Under the pieces are notes generated by a model that was given only the letters and a program-made list of their open reading frames with translations, ran no database searches and was not told where the DNA came from. Of a DNA stretch of 64,000 nt, positions 53,598 to 62,792 are shown piece by piece (the stretch's first letter is position 1; every line of letters begins with the position of its first letter). Location of the stretch: NCBI RefSeq assembly GCF_947497125.1, contig NZ_CANMFI010000007.1, positions 1 to 64,000 of the forward strand, read 5' to 3'. The position numbers and the translations under genes were made by a program. Source of the stretch: an uncultured Polaribacter sp. GTDB lineage: Bacteria; Bacteroidota; Bacteroidia; Flavobacteriales; Flavobacteriaceae.

Positions 53598-55454
53598 TTA
53601 CTCCACCGTAACCGATTTTGCTAAGTTTCTTGGCTGATCTACATTTTTGCCAAGTAAAACCGCAATATGATACGATAATAGCTGAAAAGGAATCGTTGTT
53701 AATAGAGGTGTTAAAGCCTCTTCTATTTCTGGTATTTCTATTACATGATCTGCAATTTCTTTAACCTGTGTATCTCCTTCTGTTACAATAGCAATTATTT
53801 TACCAGATCTCGATTTTATTTCTTGAATGTTACTCACTACTTTTTCATAATGTCCTTTGCTAGTAGCAATCACAAAAATTGGCATGTTTTCATCAATCAA
53901 TGCAATTGGGCCATGCTTCATTTCTGCTGCAGGATATCCTTCTGCATGTATGTATGAGATTTCTTTTAACTTTAATGCACCTTCTAAAGCAACAGGAAAG
54001 TTAAAGCCTCTACCTAAGTACAAACAATTAGGTGCGTCTTTATAAACCTTGGCAATTTCTTCAATCTTAGCATCAATCTTTAAAAGTGCTTCAATTTTTT
54101 GAGGTACCAATTGTAATTCTTGTAAATACATTCTGTATTTAGAATTAGATAAAGTGCCTTTTGCACTCGCTAATTTTAAAGAAATTAATGTAAGTACGGT
54201 AATTTGTGTTGTAAATGCTTTTGTAGATGCTACACCAATTTCTGGTCCTGCATGCGTATAAGCACCTGCATGTGTTTCTCTTGCAATAGAAGAGCCAACA
54301 ACATTACAAATACCAAAAACAAATGCGCCTTTTTCTTTTGCCAATTTAATTGCGGCTAAAGTATCTGCAGTTTCACCAGATTGAGAAATAGCAATAACAA
54401 CGTCATTAGAATTTATAATCGGATTTCTATATCTAAATTCTGATGCATATTCTACTTCTACAGGAATACGCGTCATGTCTTCTAACAAATATTCGCCAAC
54501 CAAACCAGCGTGCCAAGAAGTACCGCAAGCAATAATAATTATTCTATTAGCGGTTAAAAATTTGTTTAAATGATCGTCTATACCGGCCATTTTTATAATA
54601 CCCTCGTTCGGTAACATTCTACCTCTATAAGTGTCTATAATTGCCTTTGGCTGTTCGTGTATTTCTTTTAGCATAAAGTGGTCGTAACCCCCTTTTTCTA
54701 TTTGATCTAAGCTTAGTTTAAGCTTTTGAATGTTAGCGACTACTAAAGAATCGTCATTAATTTTACGAACCTTTATACTTTTACCTAACTTAATAATCGC
54801 TAATTCTTCATCTTCTAAATAGATGGCATTTTTTGTATACTCTATAAAAGGAGATGCATCAGAAGCAATAAAAAACTCTTTATTGTCTGTGCCAACACCA
54901 ATTGCAATTGGGCTTCCTAAACGTGCAACTACTAATTCGTTTGGTTTTGTTTTATCAAAAACAGCAATAGCATAAGCGCCTACTACATTTGTTAAAGCTA
55001 ACTGTACGGCTTTACCTAGCTTGCATTTTTCATTCTTTTTTACCTCTTCTATAAGATTTACCAATACTTCTGTATCGGTATCACTTTTAAAAACATAGCC
55101 TCTAGTAATTAACTCTTTTTTAATGGTATCGTAATTTTCGATAATACCGTTATGCACCATTACCAAATCACCAGACTGCGAAACATGCGGATGAGAGTTT
55201 ACATCATTAGGTATACCATGTGTAGCCCAACGTGTATGTCCAATTCCTATATTTCCTTTTTTTCGTTTTTCGTCGTTATTTGTAATTTCTTCTAGGTCAG
55301 ATACTTTTCCTTTGGTTTTAGAAAGTTGAATTTCTTTACCATCAAACATCATTATTCCAGAGCTATCGTAACCTCTGTATTCTAGTCTTTTAAGACCATT
55401 AATAACAATAGGATAAGCATCTCTTGTACCTATGTAACCTGTTATTCCACACAT
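53598..55454 (-). CDS. glmS: Glutamine-fructose-6-phosphate aminotransferase
   Basis: Makes glucosamine-6-phosphate for peptidoglycan and LPS. N-terminal glutaminase: catalytic Cys2 (MCGITGYIG), RLEYRGYDS and HTRWATHG motifs. C-terminal part: two SIS isomerase domains with SQSGETADTLAA and the final PRNLAKSVTVE. 618 residues, complete. No glmS-type ribozyme was recognised upstream; the DUF4270 gene lies 13 bp upstream on the same strand. Confidence 0.98.
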   Translation of the reverse strand: MCGITGYIGTRDAYPIVINGLKRLEYRGYDSSGIMMFDGKEIQLSKTKGKVSDLEEITNNDEKRKKGNIGIGHTRWATHGIPNDVNSHPHVSQSGDLVMVHNGIIENYDTIKKELITRGYVFKSDTDTEVLVNLIEEVKKNEKCKLGKAVQLALTNVVGAYAIAVFDKTKPNELVVARLGSPIAIGVGTDNKEFFIASDASPFIEYTKNAIYLEDEELAIIKLGKSIKVRKINDDSLVVANIQKLKLSLDQIEKGGYDHFMLKEIHEQPKAIIDTYRGRMLPNEGIIKMAGIDDHLNKFLTANRIIIIACGTSWHAGLVGEYLLEDMTRIPVEVEYASEFRYRNPIINSNDVVIAISQSGETADTLAAIKLAKEKGAFVFGICNVVGSSIARETHAGAYTHAGPEIGVASTKAFTTQITVLTLISLKLASAKGTLSNSKYRMYLQELQLVPQKIEALLKIDAKIEEIAKVYKDAPNCLYLGRGFNFPVALEGALKLKEISYIHAEGYPAAEMKHGPIALIDENMPIFVIATSKGHYEKVVSNIQEIKSRSGKIIAIVTEGDTQVKEIADHVIEIPEIEEALTPLLTTIPFQLLSYHIAVLLGKNVDQPRNLAKSVTVE

Positions 55455-55467
55455 ATTTTTTCTTTTC

Positions 55468-57048
55468 TTATTTTTCTTCTGAGTAGGAAATTTTTAGTTC
55501 CACCTTTTTATCACCATTTATAGCAGAATGGTTTAAAAGTGTAACTGCTTTGGGGTTCCAACTATAATTTTTAAAGATTGTATCTGTTACCGTTTGTAAA
55601 TCTGTTGTATTTACGACTTTTAATCTAAGTGTTGGCGAGTAGTTAGTGTTGCCGTTTAAAAGATCTGAGATGTAGTCGGTAATTCTAAAGGTATATTTTT
55701 CAAACTGATCATCAGTACCTCTTTCTAACAATCCGCCAAAAGAAGCAATATTTTCAGAATACACGTCTTTTATAATGCTGTAAGTAGGTGTTGGTGCTTC
55801 ATCAGATTTATATAAATACAATCGATATGGGATTGCCGTTGTATCTGCAGATTGCTTTACATACATTGTTAATAAAGCATCGTTTACCAGTAAATTTTGG
55901 GCTCTTAACTCTTCTATTTTATCTGCCAATCCATTTCCATCTGCATCTGCGCCAAAAAGTGTTAAAACACCTTCGCTACCCGCTGCACCTTGTATAATAA
56001 CTTCTTCGTTAGTTGGGTAAACTTTGTCTTCCATTTTATAGGTTGCTGCTCTAATACCCGCTAAAGGAAAACTGTGGTTTTTAGAAATTGTATCTATAGC
56101 AACCCCATTTGCAATAACAGTATTGGTGTAGTATATTTCTATAGATGGGTTGTTTGTACCATTAAAATTAAGAGAAATTAAAGAACCTTCATTTCCTGTA
56201 GCTTCTAAAATAACTCCTCTAAAATGATTGTTAAATGCGTCTTGAGTTTCAAATTCTGCACTTTCATATTTGTCTAAAAAAAGCGATTTAATAACATCTT
56301 CTTTTAAAGGAATGGCTGCAAAAGGAAGCGGAACAGTTACTGCAGTAGAATTAGTATAAGTAACAGTGTCTTTGTTATATAACGCACCGTTATTTAACCA
56401 CCTTTTTACTACAATGGCAGTATCCGTAGCTTTTGGTATAAGTTTAAAATTGTTTGTGGTGTTTAATGCAGCACCTGCTTTTTCAAAAACATCATTCGAG
56501 TAATAGCTATTTACTTTTGATGGGTCTGCAGGGTTTAACCTACTTAAATAAGTGTTTAATTGAAAAATATTTAGGTCAAACGCTTTTGTTTTATCGCCAA
56601 TAATAGAATCTAATTCATAACCAGTGCTAGTATCGTTTAGGCTAACTTGGTAAGGTAGTTTTACAAATGCAGTATCTATTGTAGTTATTACAGTAGTATC
56701 TGAAACGTACGTATTTTCTGCATCTAAAAGAGTTAAACCCGATGGAACAGCTATTTGAGAAACTATTGAAGCCTCAATTTTCTCATAATCTGCACTTGCA
56801 TGTACACCTAATAAGTAGGTTCCGGGCTCAAAAGTTAAATTGTCTGAACGTAAATTTGTTACGGGTGCATTTTCTAACGTTACATCTACTAAAATAGAAT
56901 TTGTAGAAAATTTAGTATTGCTAATAATACTAGCCCCAATATCTGCAAAGTCTTTTTCACAAGAGATAACAGTTGTAAATACCAAAACTAAAGCTGCAAT
57001 TTTTGCGCTTACTTTTAAATTTCTTTTCACTTTATAACAATTAATCAA
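55468..57048 (-). CDS. DUF4270 family lipoprotein
   Basis: 526 residues, lipobox VISC (Cys30), then the DUF4270 start EKDFADIGASII. The rest is beta-rich with many Thr/Asn/Asp residues. The family is Bacteroidota-specific and surface-related, function unknown. It overlaps the starch-synthase-like gene by 8 bp and precedes glmS, the same neighbourhood seen in many Flavobacteriaceae. Confidence 0.9.
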   Translation of the reverse strand: MINCYKVKRNLKVSAKIAALVLVFTTVISCEKDFADIGASIISNTKFSTNSILVDVTLENAPVTNLRSDNLTFEPGTYLLGVHASADYEKIEASIVSQIAVPSGLTLLDAENTYVSDTTVITTIDTAFVKLPYQVSLNDTSTGYELDSIIGDKTKAFDLNIFQLNTYLSRLNPADPSKVNSYYSNDVFEKAGAALNTTNNFKLIPKATDTAIVVKRWLNNGALYNKDTVTYTNSTAVTVPLPFAAIPLKEDVIKSLFLDKYESAEFETQDAFNNHFRGVILEATGNEGSLISLNFNGTNNPSIEIYYTNTVIANGVAIDTISKNHSFPLAGIRAATYKMEDKVYPTNEEVIIQGAAGSEGVLTLFGADADGNGLADKIEELRAQNLLVNDALLTMYVKQSADTTAIPYRLYLYKSDEAPTPTYSIIKDVYSENIASFGGLLERGTDDQFEKYTFRITDYISDLLNGNTNYSPTLRLKVVNTTDLQTVTDTIFKNYSWNPKAVTLLNHSAINGDKKVELKISYSEEK

Positions 57049-57850
57049 CTGAAATTAAATCAGCATAAAAATTTAAATAATTTTCTTTTAAGTCTTCTGT
57101 TTGATACTCTAAAACAGGGATATCTTTCTCGTCTAAAAAGCTTGTTAGCTCTTCAGAGATTGTTTCGCTACCATGAATAATTGCATCAGAATTTTCAATA
57201 GCACTTTTTAAAATATTAATAAAACTAGGTGTTTTAATAATTTCAATTTTTTGATCACTAATATTATCAAACTTTACTTTTTCTGATAAGGTTTCGTTTA
57301 AAGTACCTTCAAAAGGGTTGTTGTATAAAGAAGTAACAATTTTACTTTCTGTAAACAAAGGTTCTTCTTTGTAAAACTCTTTTAGGTAAAGAGGTAAAAG
57401 AGAAGCCATCCAACCGTGAACATGAATAATATCTGGCGCCCAATTTAATTTTTTTACAGTTTCGATAACACCTTTTGCAAAGAAAATAGCACGCTCGTCA
57501 TTATCTTCGAACAACTGGTCATCTTCATCTGTAAATACCGCTTTTCTCTTAAAATATTCTTCATTATCAATAAAGTAAACTTGCATTCTTTCTTTCGGAA
57601 TAGAGGCTACTTTTATAATAAGTGGCATGTCCATGTCGTTCACAACTAGGTTCATACCAGACAAGCGAATTACTTCATGTAATTGATGTCTACGCTCGTT
57701 AATTACACCATACCTTGGCATAAATATTCTTGTTTGTACTCCCTTAGAATGTGCGTTTTTTGCAACATTAAAGGCTGTTGATGCTAGTTCTGTTTCCGGC
57801 AAATAGGGTACTACTTCCGATGAAACAAATAATATTCTCTTGTCCTTCAT
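57041..57850 (-). CDS. Glycogen/starch synthase N-terminal domain protein (GT5-like, half-length)
   Basis: 270 residues from ATG 57850 (MKDKRILFVSSEVVPYLP, the GT5 opening). Only the N-terminal Rossmann-like domain of GT5 synthases is present; the C-terminal half with the second active-site motifs (full-length enzymes are about 480 aa) is missing and not in an adjacent frame. The ADP-glucose loop KxGG is replaced by ETELAS. Hence glycogen synthase activity is doubtful; a regulatory or altered transfer role is possible. Such short forms next to panC recur in Bacteroidota. Confidence 0.8.
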   Translation of the reverse strand: MKDKRILFVSSEVVPYLPETELASTAFNVAKNAHSKGVQTRIFMPRYGVINERRHQLHEVIRLSGMNLVVNDMDMPLIIKVASIPKERMQVYFIDNEEYFKRKAVFTDEDDQLFEDNDERAIFFAKGVIETVKKLNWAPDIIHVHGWMASLLPLYLKEFYKEEPLFTESKIVTSLYNNPFEGTLNETLSEKVKFDNISDQKIEIIKTPSFINILKSAIENSDAIIHGSETISEELTSFLDEKDIPVLEYQTEDLKENYLNFYADLISVD

Positions 57851-57917
57851 TAAATCAAACTCTTTTTGTGAGATTGGCAAAAGTACAAATTAATATGCTA
57901 ATATCGTGTTAAAATGG

Positions 57918-57925
57918 TAAGTTTG
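57918..57925 (+). promoter_or_regulatory. -7 element of the panC promoter
   Basis: TAAGTTTG, 23 bp before the ATG at 57949; divergent from the starch-synthase-like gene. No clear -33 TTTG. Confidence 0.4.
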
Positions 57926-57948
57926 CACACTTTACATAGCTACAAAGA

Positions 57949-58800
57949 ATGAAAATATTTACTACAAAAAAGGACTTAAAAGACTGTTTGTCAGTATTAA
58001 AGTTAAAAAAAGAAACCATCGGTTTTGTACCGACAATGGGTGCTTTGCACGAAGGGCATTTGTCTTTAATAAAAAAAGCAAAACAAAAAACAACAGTAGT
58101 TGTTGTTAGTATTTTTGTAAATCCAACTCAGTTTGATAAAAAAGAAGACCTTTTAAAATATCCAAAAACATTTGATAACGATACCAAATTACTAGAAAGT
58201 GTTGGGTGCGATGTGCTGTTTTTTCCTTCGGTAGATGAAATTTATTCTGGTAATGTTGTTTCAGAAAAATTTAATTTTGATGGCTTAGAGCATCAAATGG
58301 AAGGGAAGTTTAGAGCAGGTCATTTCGATGGTGTTGGTACAGTTGTTAAAGCACTTTTTAACATTGTAGCACCAGACAAAGCCTTTTTTGGTCAAAAAGA
58401 TTTTCAGCAATTGCAGATCATTAAAAAATTGGTTAAAAAACAACGTTTAAATGTAAAAATTAAAGGGTGTGCTATTTACAGAGATCAAGATGGTTTGGCA
58501 ATGAGCTCTAGAAATACGCGTTTAAACGATACTCAAAGAATTGCGGCGCCATTTATTTATAAAACACTTAAAAAAGTTCGTAAAAAATTTGGCACAGAAA
58601 GTGCTGTTAAAATTACTGCATGGGTAGAAAATCAATTTAAAAACCACCCTTCTTTAAAGTTAGAATATTTTACGATTGCAGATGAAAAATCATTAAAAAC
58701 GATAGAAACAAAAGAATCTGACAAAAAATACCGTGCTTTTATTGCTGTATTTGCAGGAGATATAAGACTGATAGATAATATTCGTTTAAAACATAATTAA
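57949..58800 (+). CDS. panC: Pantoate-beta-alanine ligase (pantothenate synthetase)
   Basis: Joins pantoate and beta-alanine with ATP. The HIGH-type motif is His34-Glu-Gly-His37 in PTMGALHEGHLSL. GQKDFQQLQI is the nucleotide/substrate-binding pattern, and MSSRNTRL replaces KMSKS. 283 residues, complete. It is followed by panD after 24 bp. panB is not in the window. Confidence 0.97.
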   Translation: MKIFTTKKDLKDCLSVLKLKKETIGFVPTMGALHEGHLSLIKKAKQKTTVVVVSIFVNPTQFDKKEDLLKYPKTFDNDTKLLESVGCDVLFFPSVDEIYSGNVVSEKFNFDGLEHQMEGKFRAGHFDGVGTVVKALFNIVAPDKAFFGQKDFQQLQIIKKLVKKQRLNVKIKGCAIYRDQDGLAMSSRNTRLNDTQRIAAPFIYKTLKKVRKKFGTESAVKITAWVENQFKNHPSLKLEYFTIADEKSLKTIETKESDKKYRAFIAVFAGDIRLIDNIRLKHN

Positions 58801-58824
58801 TTTTAAAAAACCTATTTTTGTAAG

Positions 58825-59175
58825 ATGTTAGTACAAGTTGTAAAATCAAAAATCCATCGTGTAAGAGTTACAGGTGCAGATTTAAATTATATAGGAAGCA
58901 TTACCATAGATGAAGATTTAATGGATGCCGCCAATATTATTGAAGGCGAACGCGTTCAAATCGTTAATAATAACAATGGCGAACGTTTAGAAACGTATGC
59001 AATTCCTGGACCAAGAGGAAGTGGAGAAATTACTTTAAATGGCGCTGCAGCAAGAAAAGTAGCTGTAAACGATGTTTTAATCTTAATTGTATATGGTTTT
59101 TTAGAGCTAGAAGAAGCAAAGAAATTTAAACCAGCATTGGTGTTTCCGAACGAAAAAGACAATACACTTACCTAG
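58825..59175 (+). CDS. panD: Aspartate 1-decarboxylase precursor
   Basis: Pyruvoyl enzyme making beta-alanine for PanC. Self-cleavage occurs between Gly24 and Ser25 in [12 protein letters not shown], with Ser25 becoming the pyruvoyl group. 116 residues, usual length. A TATTTTTG at 58813-58820 lies so close to the ATG that, if used, it would give a nearly leaderless mRNA; it may be chance. Confidence 0.97.
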   Translation: MLVQVVKSKIHRVRVTGADLNYIGSITIDEDLMDAANIIEGERVQIVNNNNGERLETYAIPGPRGSGEITLNGAAARKVAVNDVLILIVYGFLELEEAKKFKPALVFPNEKDNTLT

Positions 59176-59177
59176 TT

Positions 59178-60122
59178 TTGAACATCAAAAAAATAATAAA
59201 AACAATATTACCACTCATTTTGGGGGGTGTTTTAGTATGGTATTCTATCTCTAATATTTCTATCGATGTTTTAATAGGATACTTTAAAGAAGCCAAATAT
59301 GGTTGGATTTTTCTTGGCCTGTTTTTCGGTATTTTAAGTCATTTATCAAGAGCTTACCGTTGGCAATTTATGTTAGCTCCTCTGGGTTTTAAACCGAAAT
59401 TAACAAACAGTATTTTAGCGGTTTTAGTCGGTTATTTAGTAAACTTAGCTTTGCCAAGAGCCGGAGAAATTTCTAGAGCAACTGTAATGGCTAACTACGA
59501 AAAAATACCTTTCGAAAAAGGCTTCGGTACCATTGTTGCAGAACGCATTGCAGATCTAATTATGATGTTGCTAATTGTAGCAATTACCCTTTTTGTTCAA
59601 TTCGATTTTATTTACCAACTTTTAACTAAGAATTTTAATCCCATTAAAATTGCAGTCTTTTTAGCTGTATTAATTATCGGTTTTTATACGTTAACGGCGT
59701 TAATAAAAAAGGCAAAATCGGGTATTTTACTTAAAATTAAAAACTTTATTGCCGGTTTGGTAGAAGGGGTTACAAGTATTTTTAAGATGAAAAATAAATG
59801 GGCATTTATTTTTCATACCGTTTTTATTTGGGCGATGTATGTAGCCATGTTTTGGGCAACAATACCGGCAATAGAAGGTTTAAACGTGCCTTTTGGAGGG
59901 GTGTTAATAGGTTTTATTGCTGGCGGATTTTCTATTGCCGCAACTAATGGTGGCATTGGTTTGTATCCAATAGCGGTAGCTGGTGCACTGGCTTTATTTA
60001 ATGTTCCTACAGAACCCGCAACCGCTTTTGGTTGGATTATGTGGACTGCCCAAACCGCTATGATTATCGTTTTTGGTGGACTAGCATTCTTACTTTTACC
60101 GGTTTATAATAAGAGTAAATAA
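59178..60122 (+). CDS. Lysylphosphatidylglycerol synthase TM-region (flippase-like) family protein
   Basis: 314 residues with about eight membrane helices of the UPF0104/YbhN family (PF03706). Motifs: HLSRAYRWQFML, PRAGEISRATVMANYEKIPFEKGFGTIVAERIADLI and GGIGLYPIAVAG. The catalytic GNAT-like LPG synthase domain is absent. The start is TTG at 59178, 2 bp after the panD stop, giving the normal basic N-terminus (NIKKIIKTI). Likely moves lipids or lipid-linked sugars. Confidence 0.9.
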   Translation: MNIKKIIKTILPLILGGVLVWYSISNISIDVLIGYFKEAKYGWIFLGLFFGILSHLSRAYRWQFMLAPLGFKPKLTNSILAVLVGYLVNLALPRAGEISRATVMANYEKIPFEKGFGTIVAERIADLIMMLLIVAITLFVQFDFIYQLLTKNFNPIKIAVFLAVLIIGFYTLTALIKKAKSGILLKIKNFIAGLVEGVTSIFKMKNKWAFIFHTVFIWAMYVAMFWATIPAIEGLNVPFGGVLIGFIAGGFSIAATNGGIGLYPIAVAGALALFNVPTEPATAFGWIMWTAQTAMIIVFGGLAFLLLPVYNKSK

Positions 60123-60126
60123 TTTT

Positions 60127-60234
60127 TGGGCGTTTCTTTTTGCTGAAAACATTCAGCACCAAGTCGCGCTTTCATTACTCGCTTCACGCTAAAAAAAGCG
60201 TGAGAGCTTAAACAGGCCATTCAATCGCTAACGC
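60127..60234. repeat. Structured dispersed intergenic element
   Basis: Non-coding, unlike the surrounding DNA in base use. It opens with gggcgttt (60128-60135), has hairpins GCTGAA/TTCAGC (60142-60157) and TCACGCT/AGCGTGA with AAAAAA loop (60184-60203), and closes with caatcgctaacgc (60222-60234). That order (GGGCGTT, GTCG-GCTTTC, hairpin, CAATC-CTAACGC) matches a repeat I recognise from intergenic DNA of many Flavobacteriales, here strongly degenerate. Confidence 0.55.
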
Positions 60235-60289
60235 AAATTTTTAAGGGCATTTAAAGAAATAAAAGACCATAAGTATTTTAAAAACTTTG

Positions 60290-60297
60290 TAACTTTG
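60290..60297 (+). promoter_or_regulatory. -7 element of the radA promoter
   Basis: TAACTTTG, 30 bp before the ATG at 60328. No TTTG at the standard -33 spacing. Confidence 0.35.
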
Positions 60298-60327
60298 AAT
60301 CGCTAAAACTTTGCAACTTATTTAAAA

Positions 60328-61689
60328 ATGGCTAAAATTAAAACAACTTTTTTCTGTCAGAACTGTGGTACACAACATGCAAAATGGGTAGGCCAGTGTG
60401 GTGCTTGTAAAGAATGGAATACCATTGTAGAAGAAGTAATACAAAAAGAAGAAAAACGCGTTTGGAAACAATCTACAACAGCAAAACAAACAGTAAATAA
60501 GCCGTTAAAAATTGCCGATATTCAGTTAAATCCCGAAGAAAGAGTAGTAACTAATAATGCCGAGCTAGATACTGTTTTGGGTGGCGGATTGGTAAAAGGA
60601 TCTGTTACACTTTTAGGCGGAGAGCCAGGTATTGGTAAGTCTACCTTATTATTGCAAGTAGCTTTAAATATTAGCCAAAAAGTATTGTACGTTTCAGGAG
60701 AAGAAAGCCAATCTCAAATAAAAATGAGAGCCGAAAGGTTGGCAGCCAACAATTCTAATTGTTTGATACTTACCGAAACCAACACACAAAACATTTTTAA
60801 AAATATAGAAGAAACACAACCAGAAGTTTTAGTGATAGATTCTATACAAACGCTGCATACAAGTTCTATAGAAGCTTCTCCTGGTAGCATTTCTCAAATT
60901 AGAGAAACTGCTGCAGAATTAATAAAATATGCCAAAGAAACCGCAACGCCTGTTTTATTAATTGGTCATATTAATAAGGATGGAAACATTGCAGGACCAA
61001 AAATTTTAGAGCACATGGTAGATGTTGTTTTACAGTTTGAAGGTGATAGAAACCATACGTATAGAATTTTAAGAAGTCAGAAAAATAGATTTGGCTCTAC
61101 TTCAGAATTAGGTATTTACGAAATGCTTTCAAACGGATTAAGAGAAATATCAAATCCGTCAGAAATTTTAATCTCTAAAAAAGATGCCGATTTAAGCGGT
61201 ACTGCAATTGCATCAACTCTAGAAGGCATAAGACCCTTAATGATAGAAATACAAGCTTTAGTTTCTACGGCAGTTTATGGTACACCACAACGTTCTACAA
61301 CTGGTTATAACTTAAAAAGGCTACACATGATTTTAGCGGTTTTAGAAAAAAGAGCAGGCTTTAAATTAGGTGCCAAAGATGTTTTTTTAAATATTACTGG
61401 TGGTATCAATGTAGACGATCCAGCGATAGATTTGGCGGTTGTTGCAGCTATTTTATCATCTAACCAAGACATTGCTATTAACCCAAATGTTTGTTTTGCC
61501 GCAGAGGTTGGATTGGCAGGAGAAATAAGGCCAGTTTCTAAAATAGACCAACGAATTACAGAGGCAGAAAAATTAGGTTACAAAACTTTAGTAGCTTCTA
61601 AATACAATAAAATTGCCTCTAAAAATCATGGAATTAAATTGGTTTTAGTTGGTAAAATTGAAGAAGCTTTTGCTACTTTATTTGCATAA
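60328..61689 (+). CDS. radA: DNA repair protein RadA
   Basis: Hexameric helicase acting in recombination branch migration. Zinc finger Cys10, Cys13, Cys24, Cys27; Walker A GEPGIGKST at 98-106; the RadA-specific KNRFG motif (SQKNRFGST); C-terminal Lon-like domain (GINVDDPAIDLAVVAAILSS). 453 residues, complete and intact. Confidence 0.98.
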   Translation: MAKIKTTFFCQNCGTQHAKWVGQCGACKEWNTIVEEVIQKEEKRVWKQSTTAKQTVNKPLKIADIQLNPEERVVTNNAELDTVLGGGLVKGSVTLLGGEPGIGKSTLLLQVALNISQKVLYVSGEESQSQIKMRAERLAANNSNCLILTETNTQNIFKNIEETQPEVLVIDSIQTLHTSSIEASPGSISQIRETAAELIKYAKETATPVLLIGHINKDGNIAGPKILEHMVDVVLQFEGDRNHTYRILRSQKNRFGSTSELGIYEMLSNGLREISNPSEILISKKDADLSGTAIASTLEGIRPLMIEIQALVSTAVYGTPQRSTTGYNLKRLHMILAVLEKRAGFKLGAKDVFLNITGGINVDDPAIDLAVVAAILSSNQDIAINPNVCFAAEVGLAGEIRPVSKIDQRITEAEKLGYKTLVASKYNKIASKNHGIKLVLVGKIEEAFATLFA

Positions 61690-61699
61690 GTAATAGGCT

Positions 61700-61737
61700 G
61701 TCTAGTAGACTCTTTAGGTTTTAAAAACCTAAAGAGT
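61700..61737. repeat. Palindromes between radA and the DUF2892 gene
   Basis: GTCTAGTAGAC (61700-61710) is a perfect palindrome, followed by a 13-bp stem ACTCTTTAGGTTT/AAACCTAAAGAGT (61709-61737). Neither strand has a clear T-run after the stem, so a simple rho-independent terminator is doubtful for these convergent genes. Confidence 0.6.
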
Positions 61738-61753
61738 GCTAACTTATTTAAAA

Positions 61754-61966
61754 TTACTTTTTACCTTTTAAAGAACAAGTATTAATTTTAAAAGGCGCGT
61801 ATAAAGGACAGAAACCTATAAAGCTAGTTAAAACAAAGATTGCTGCAAGTATTAAAATAATGATACCAAAAACGCCTGAAATAACTCCAGCGTAATAAAG
61901 AGTTGCAAAAATTAATGCCAATATTATTCTGATAGATTTATCTATACGACCCATATTTTTTTTCAT
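61754..61966 (-). CDS. DUF2892 family small membrane protein
   Basis: 70 residues, two membrane helices, with GRIDKSIRI at the start and the family tail SFIGFCPLYAPFKINTC. DUF2892 domains are often linked to rhodanese or sulfur metabolism (YgaP-type), but no rhodanese is here. ATG at 61966 or 61954. The gene has a -7 TAATTTTG (62010-62003) and a perfect GTGA-N6-TCAC site upstream, so the Crp/Fnr protein encoded next door is a strong candidate regulator. Confidence 0.88.
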   Translation of the reverse strand: MKKNMGRIDKSIRIILALIFATLYYAGVISGVFGIIILILAAIFVLTSFIGFCPLYAPFKINTCSLKGKK

Positions 61967-62002
61967 TTTGTAAAAATTAAAAGTTATTGCATAATTGCAT
62001 CA

Positions 62003-62046
62003 CAAAATTAAGTTGTATTTTATAATCTTGCAGTGACTATAGTCAC
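62003..62046 (-). promoter_or_regulatory. Promoter with Crp-type operator for the DUF2892 gene
   Basis: The -7 TAATTTTG is at 62010-62003. The palindrome GTGACTATAGTCAC (62033-62046) is a perfect GTGA-N6-TCAC. With a start near 61997 its centre (62039.5) lies at about -42.5, the class II activator position. It takes the place of the missing -33 element. It overlaps the last codons and TGA stop of the crp-like gene. Confidence 0.6.
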
Positions 62047-62669
62047 CACTCATTAATAATTTTAATTCCATTTTTATTTTGAACAATCTTTTTTTCAATT
62101 TCTAGTTTTTTTAAAACTCTAGTCACAACCTCTCTAGCAGTACCTAATTCGTTCGCTATTTTATTATGACTCATTTTAACAGAATCTCCATTTGTTAAAC
62201 TTGATTTCTTTTTAATATGTTCGTAAAGTCTCTTGTCCATTTTATTGATTAGTAAATGGCCAATTGTATCTAAAAGTTCAGAGTAACGTAAATTAAACTG
62301 ATTGTAAAATAACTCATTAAAATCAGGATGTTCTTTAAGTAGGTTTGGTAAATATTGCACCGGAATTAACAGAATTGTAGATTGCTCTTCTGTAGTTGCA
62401 AAAACTTTACTTGTGGTGTTTTTTAGAGCAGCATAAAAAGTCATTATGCAACTTTGAGCAGGCTCTATATAATAAAGTAGTAATTCTTTTTCTTCAAATC
62501 TCGAATAAACTTTAACAAGTCCGTTTATAACGATCGGTATTGCTTTTATATATTGTTCTTCTCTTATTATTTGAGTGTCTTTTGCAAACTCTTTTAAAGT
62601 AGATTCTTTTATTAATTTCTCTAGTAGTTTCGGGTTTAAAAACGACAGTATTTTTTTGTCAAAGTACAT
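62043..62669 (-). CDS. Crp/Fnr family transcriptional regulator
   Basis: 208 residues: cyclic-nucleotide-binding-like beta barrel (about 20-120), dimer helix, winged helix (about 145-200). Recognition helix TAREVVTRVLKKLE has Arg179, Glu180 and Arg184, aligning with Arg180, Glu181 and Arg185 of E. coli CRP, which read GTGA half-sites. The effector domain has a single Cys, so no Fe-S cluster of the FNR type is likely. Effector unknown. Its stop lies inside the operator of the next gene. Confidence 0.94.
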   Translation of the reverse strand: MYFDKKILSFLNPKLLEKLIKESTLKEFAKDTQIIREEQYIKAIPIVINGLVKVYSRFEEKELLLYYIEPAQSCIMTFYAALKNTTSKVFATTEEQSTILLIPVQYLPNLLKEHPDFNELFYNQFNLRYSELLDTIGHLLINKMDKRLYEHIKKKSSLTNGDSVKMSHNKIANELGTAREVVTRVLKKLEIEKKIVQNKNGIKIINEW

Positions 62670-62792
62670 TTTAAATTATTTATCAAAGGTTATATTAACA
62701 ATTACCTCTAAGACATAAAGTTAGTAAAAATTGATTAAAATATAGGTAATAACACTCATAGAGTTAAGACCTAATTTTAAATTTAATCAACT

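Noticed and set aside
57041-57850. Frameshifted glycogen synthase gene
   Set aside because: The downstream DNA codes for the DUF4270 lipoprotein in a clean frame with no GT5 C-terminal motifs.
62731-62790. TTGATTAAA / TTTAATCAA inverted repeat as an FNR box
   Set aside because: The half-sites are 42 bp apart, far too wide for an FNR dimer, and the regulator has no Fe-S cysteines.
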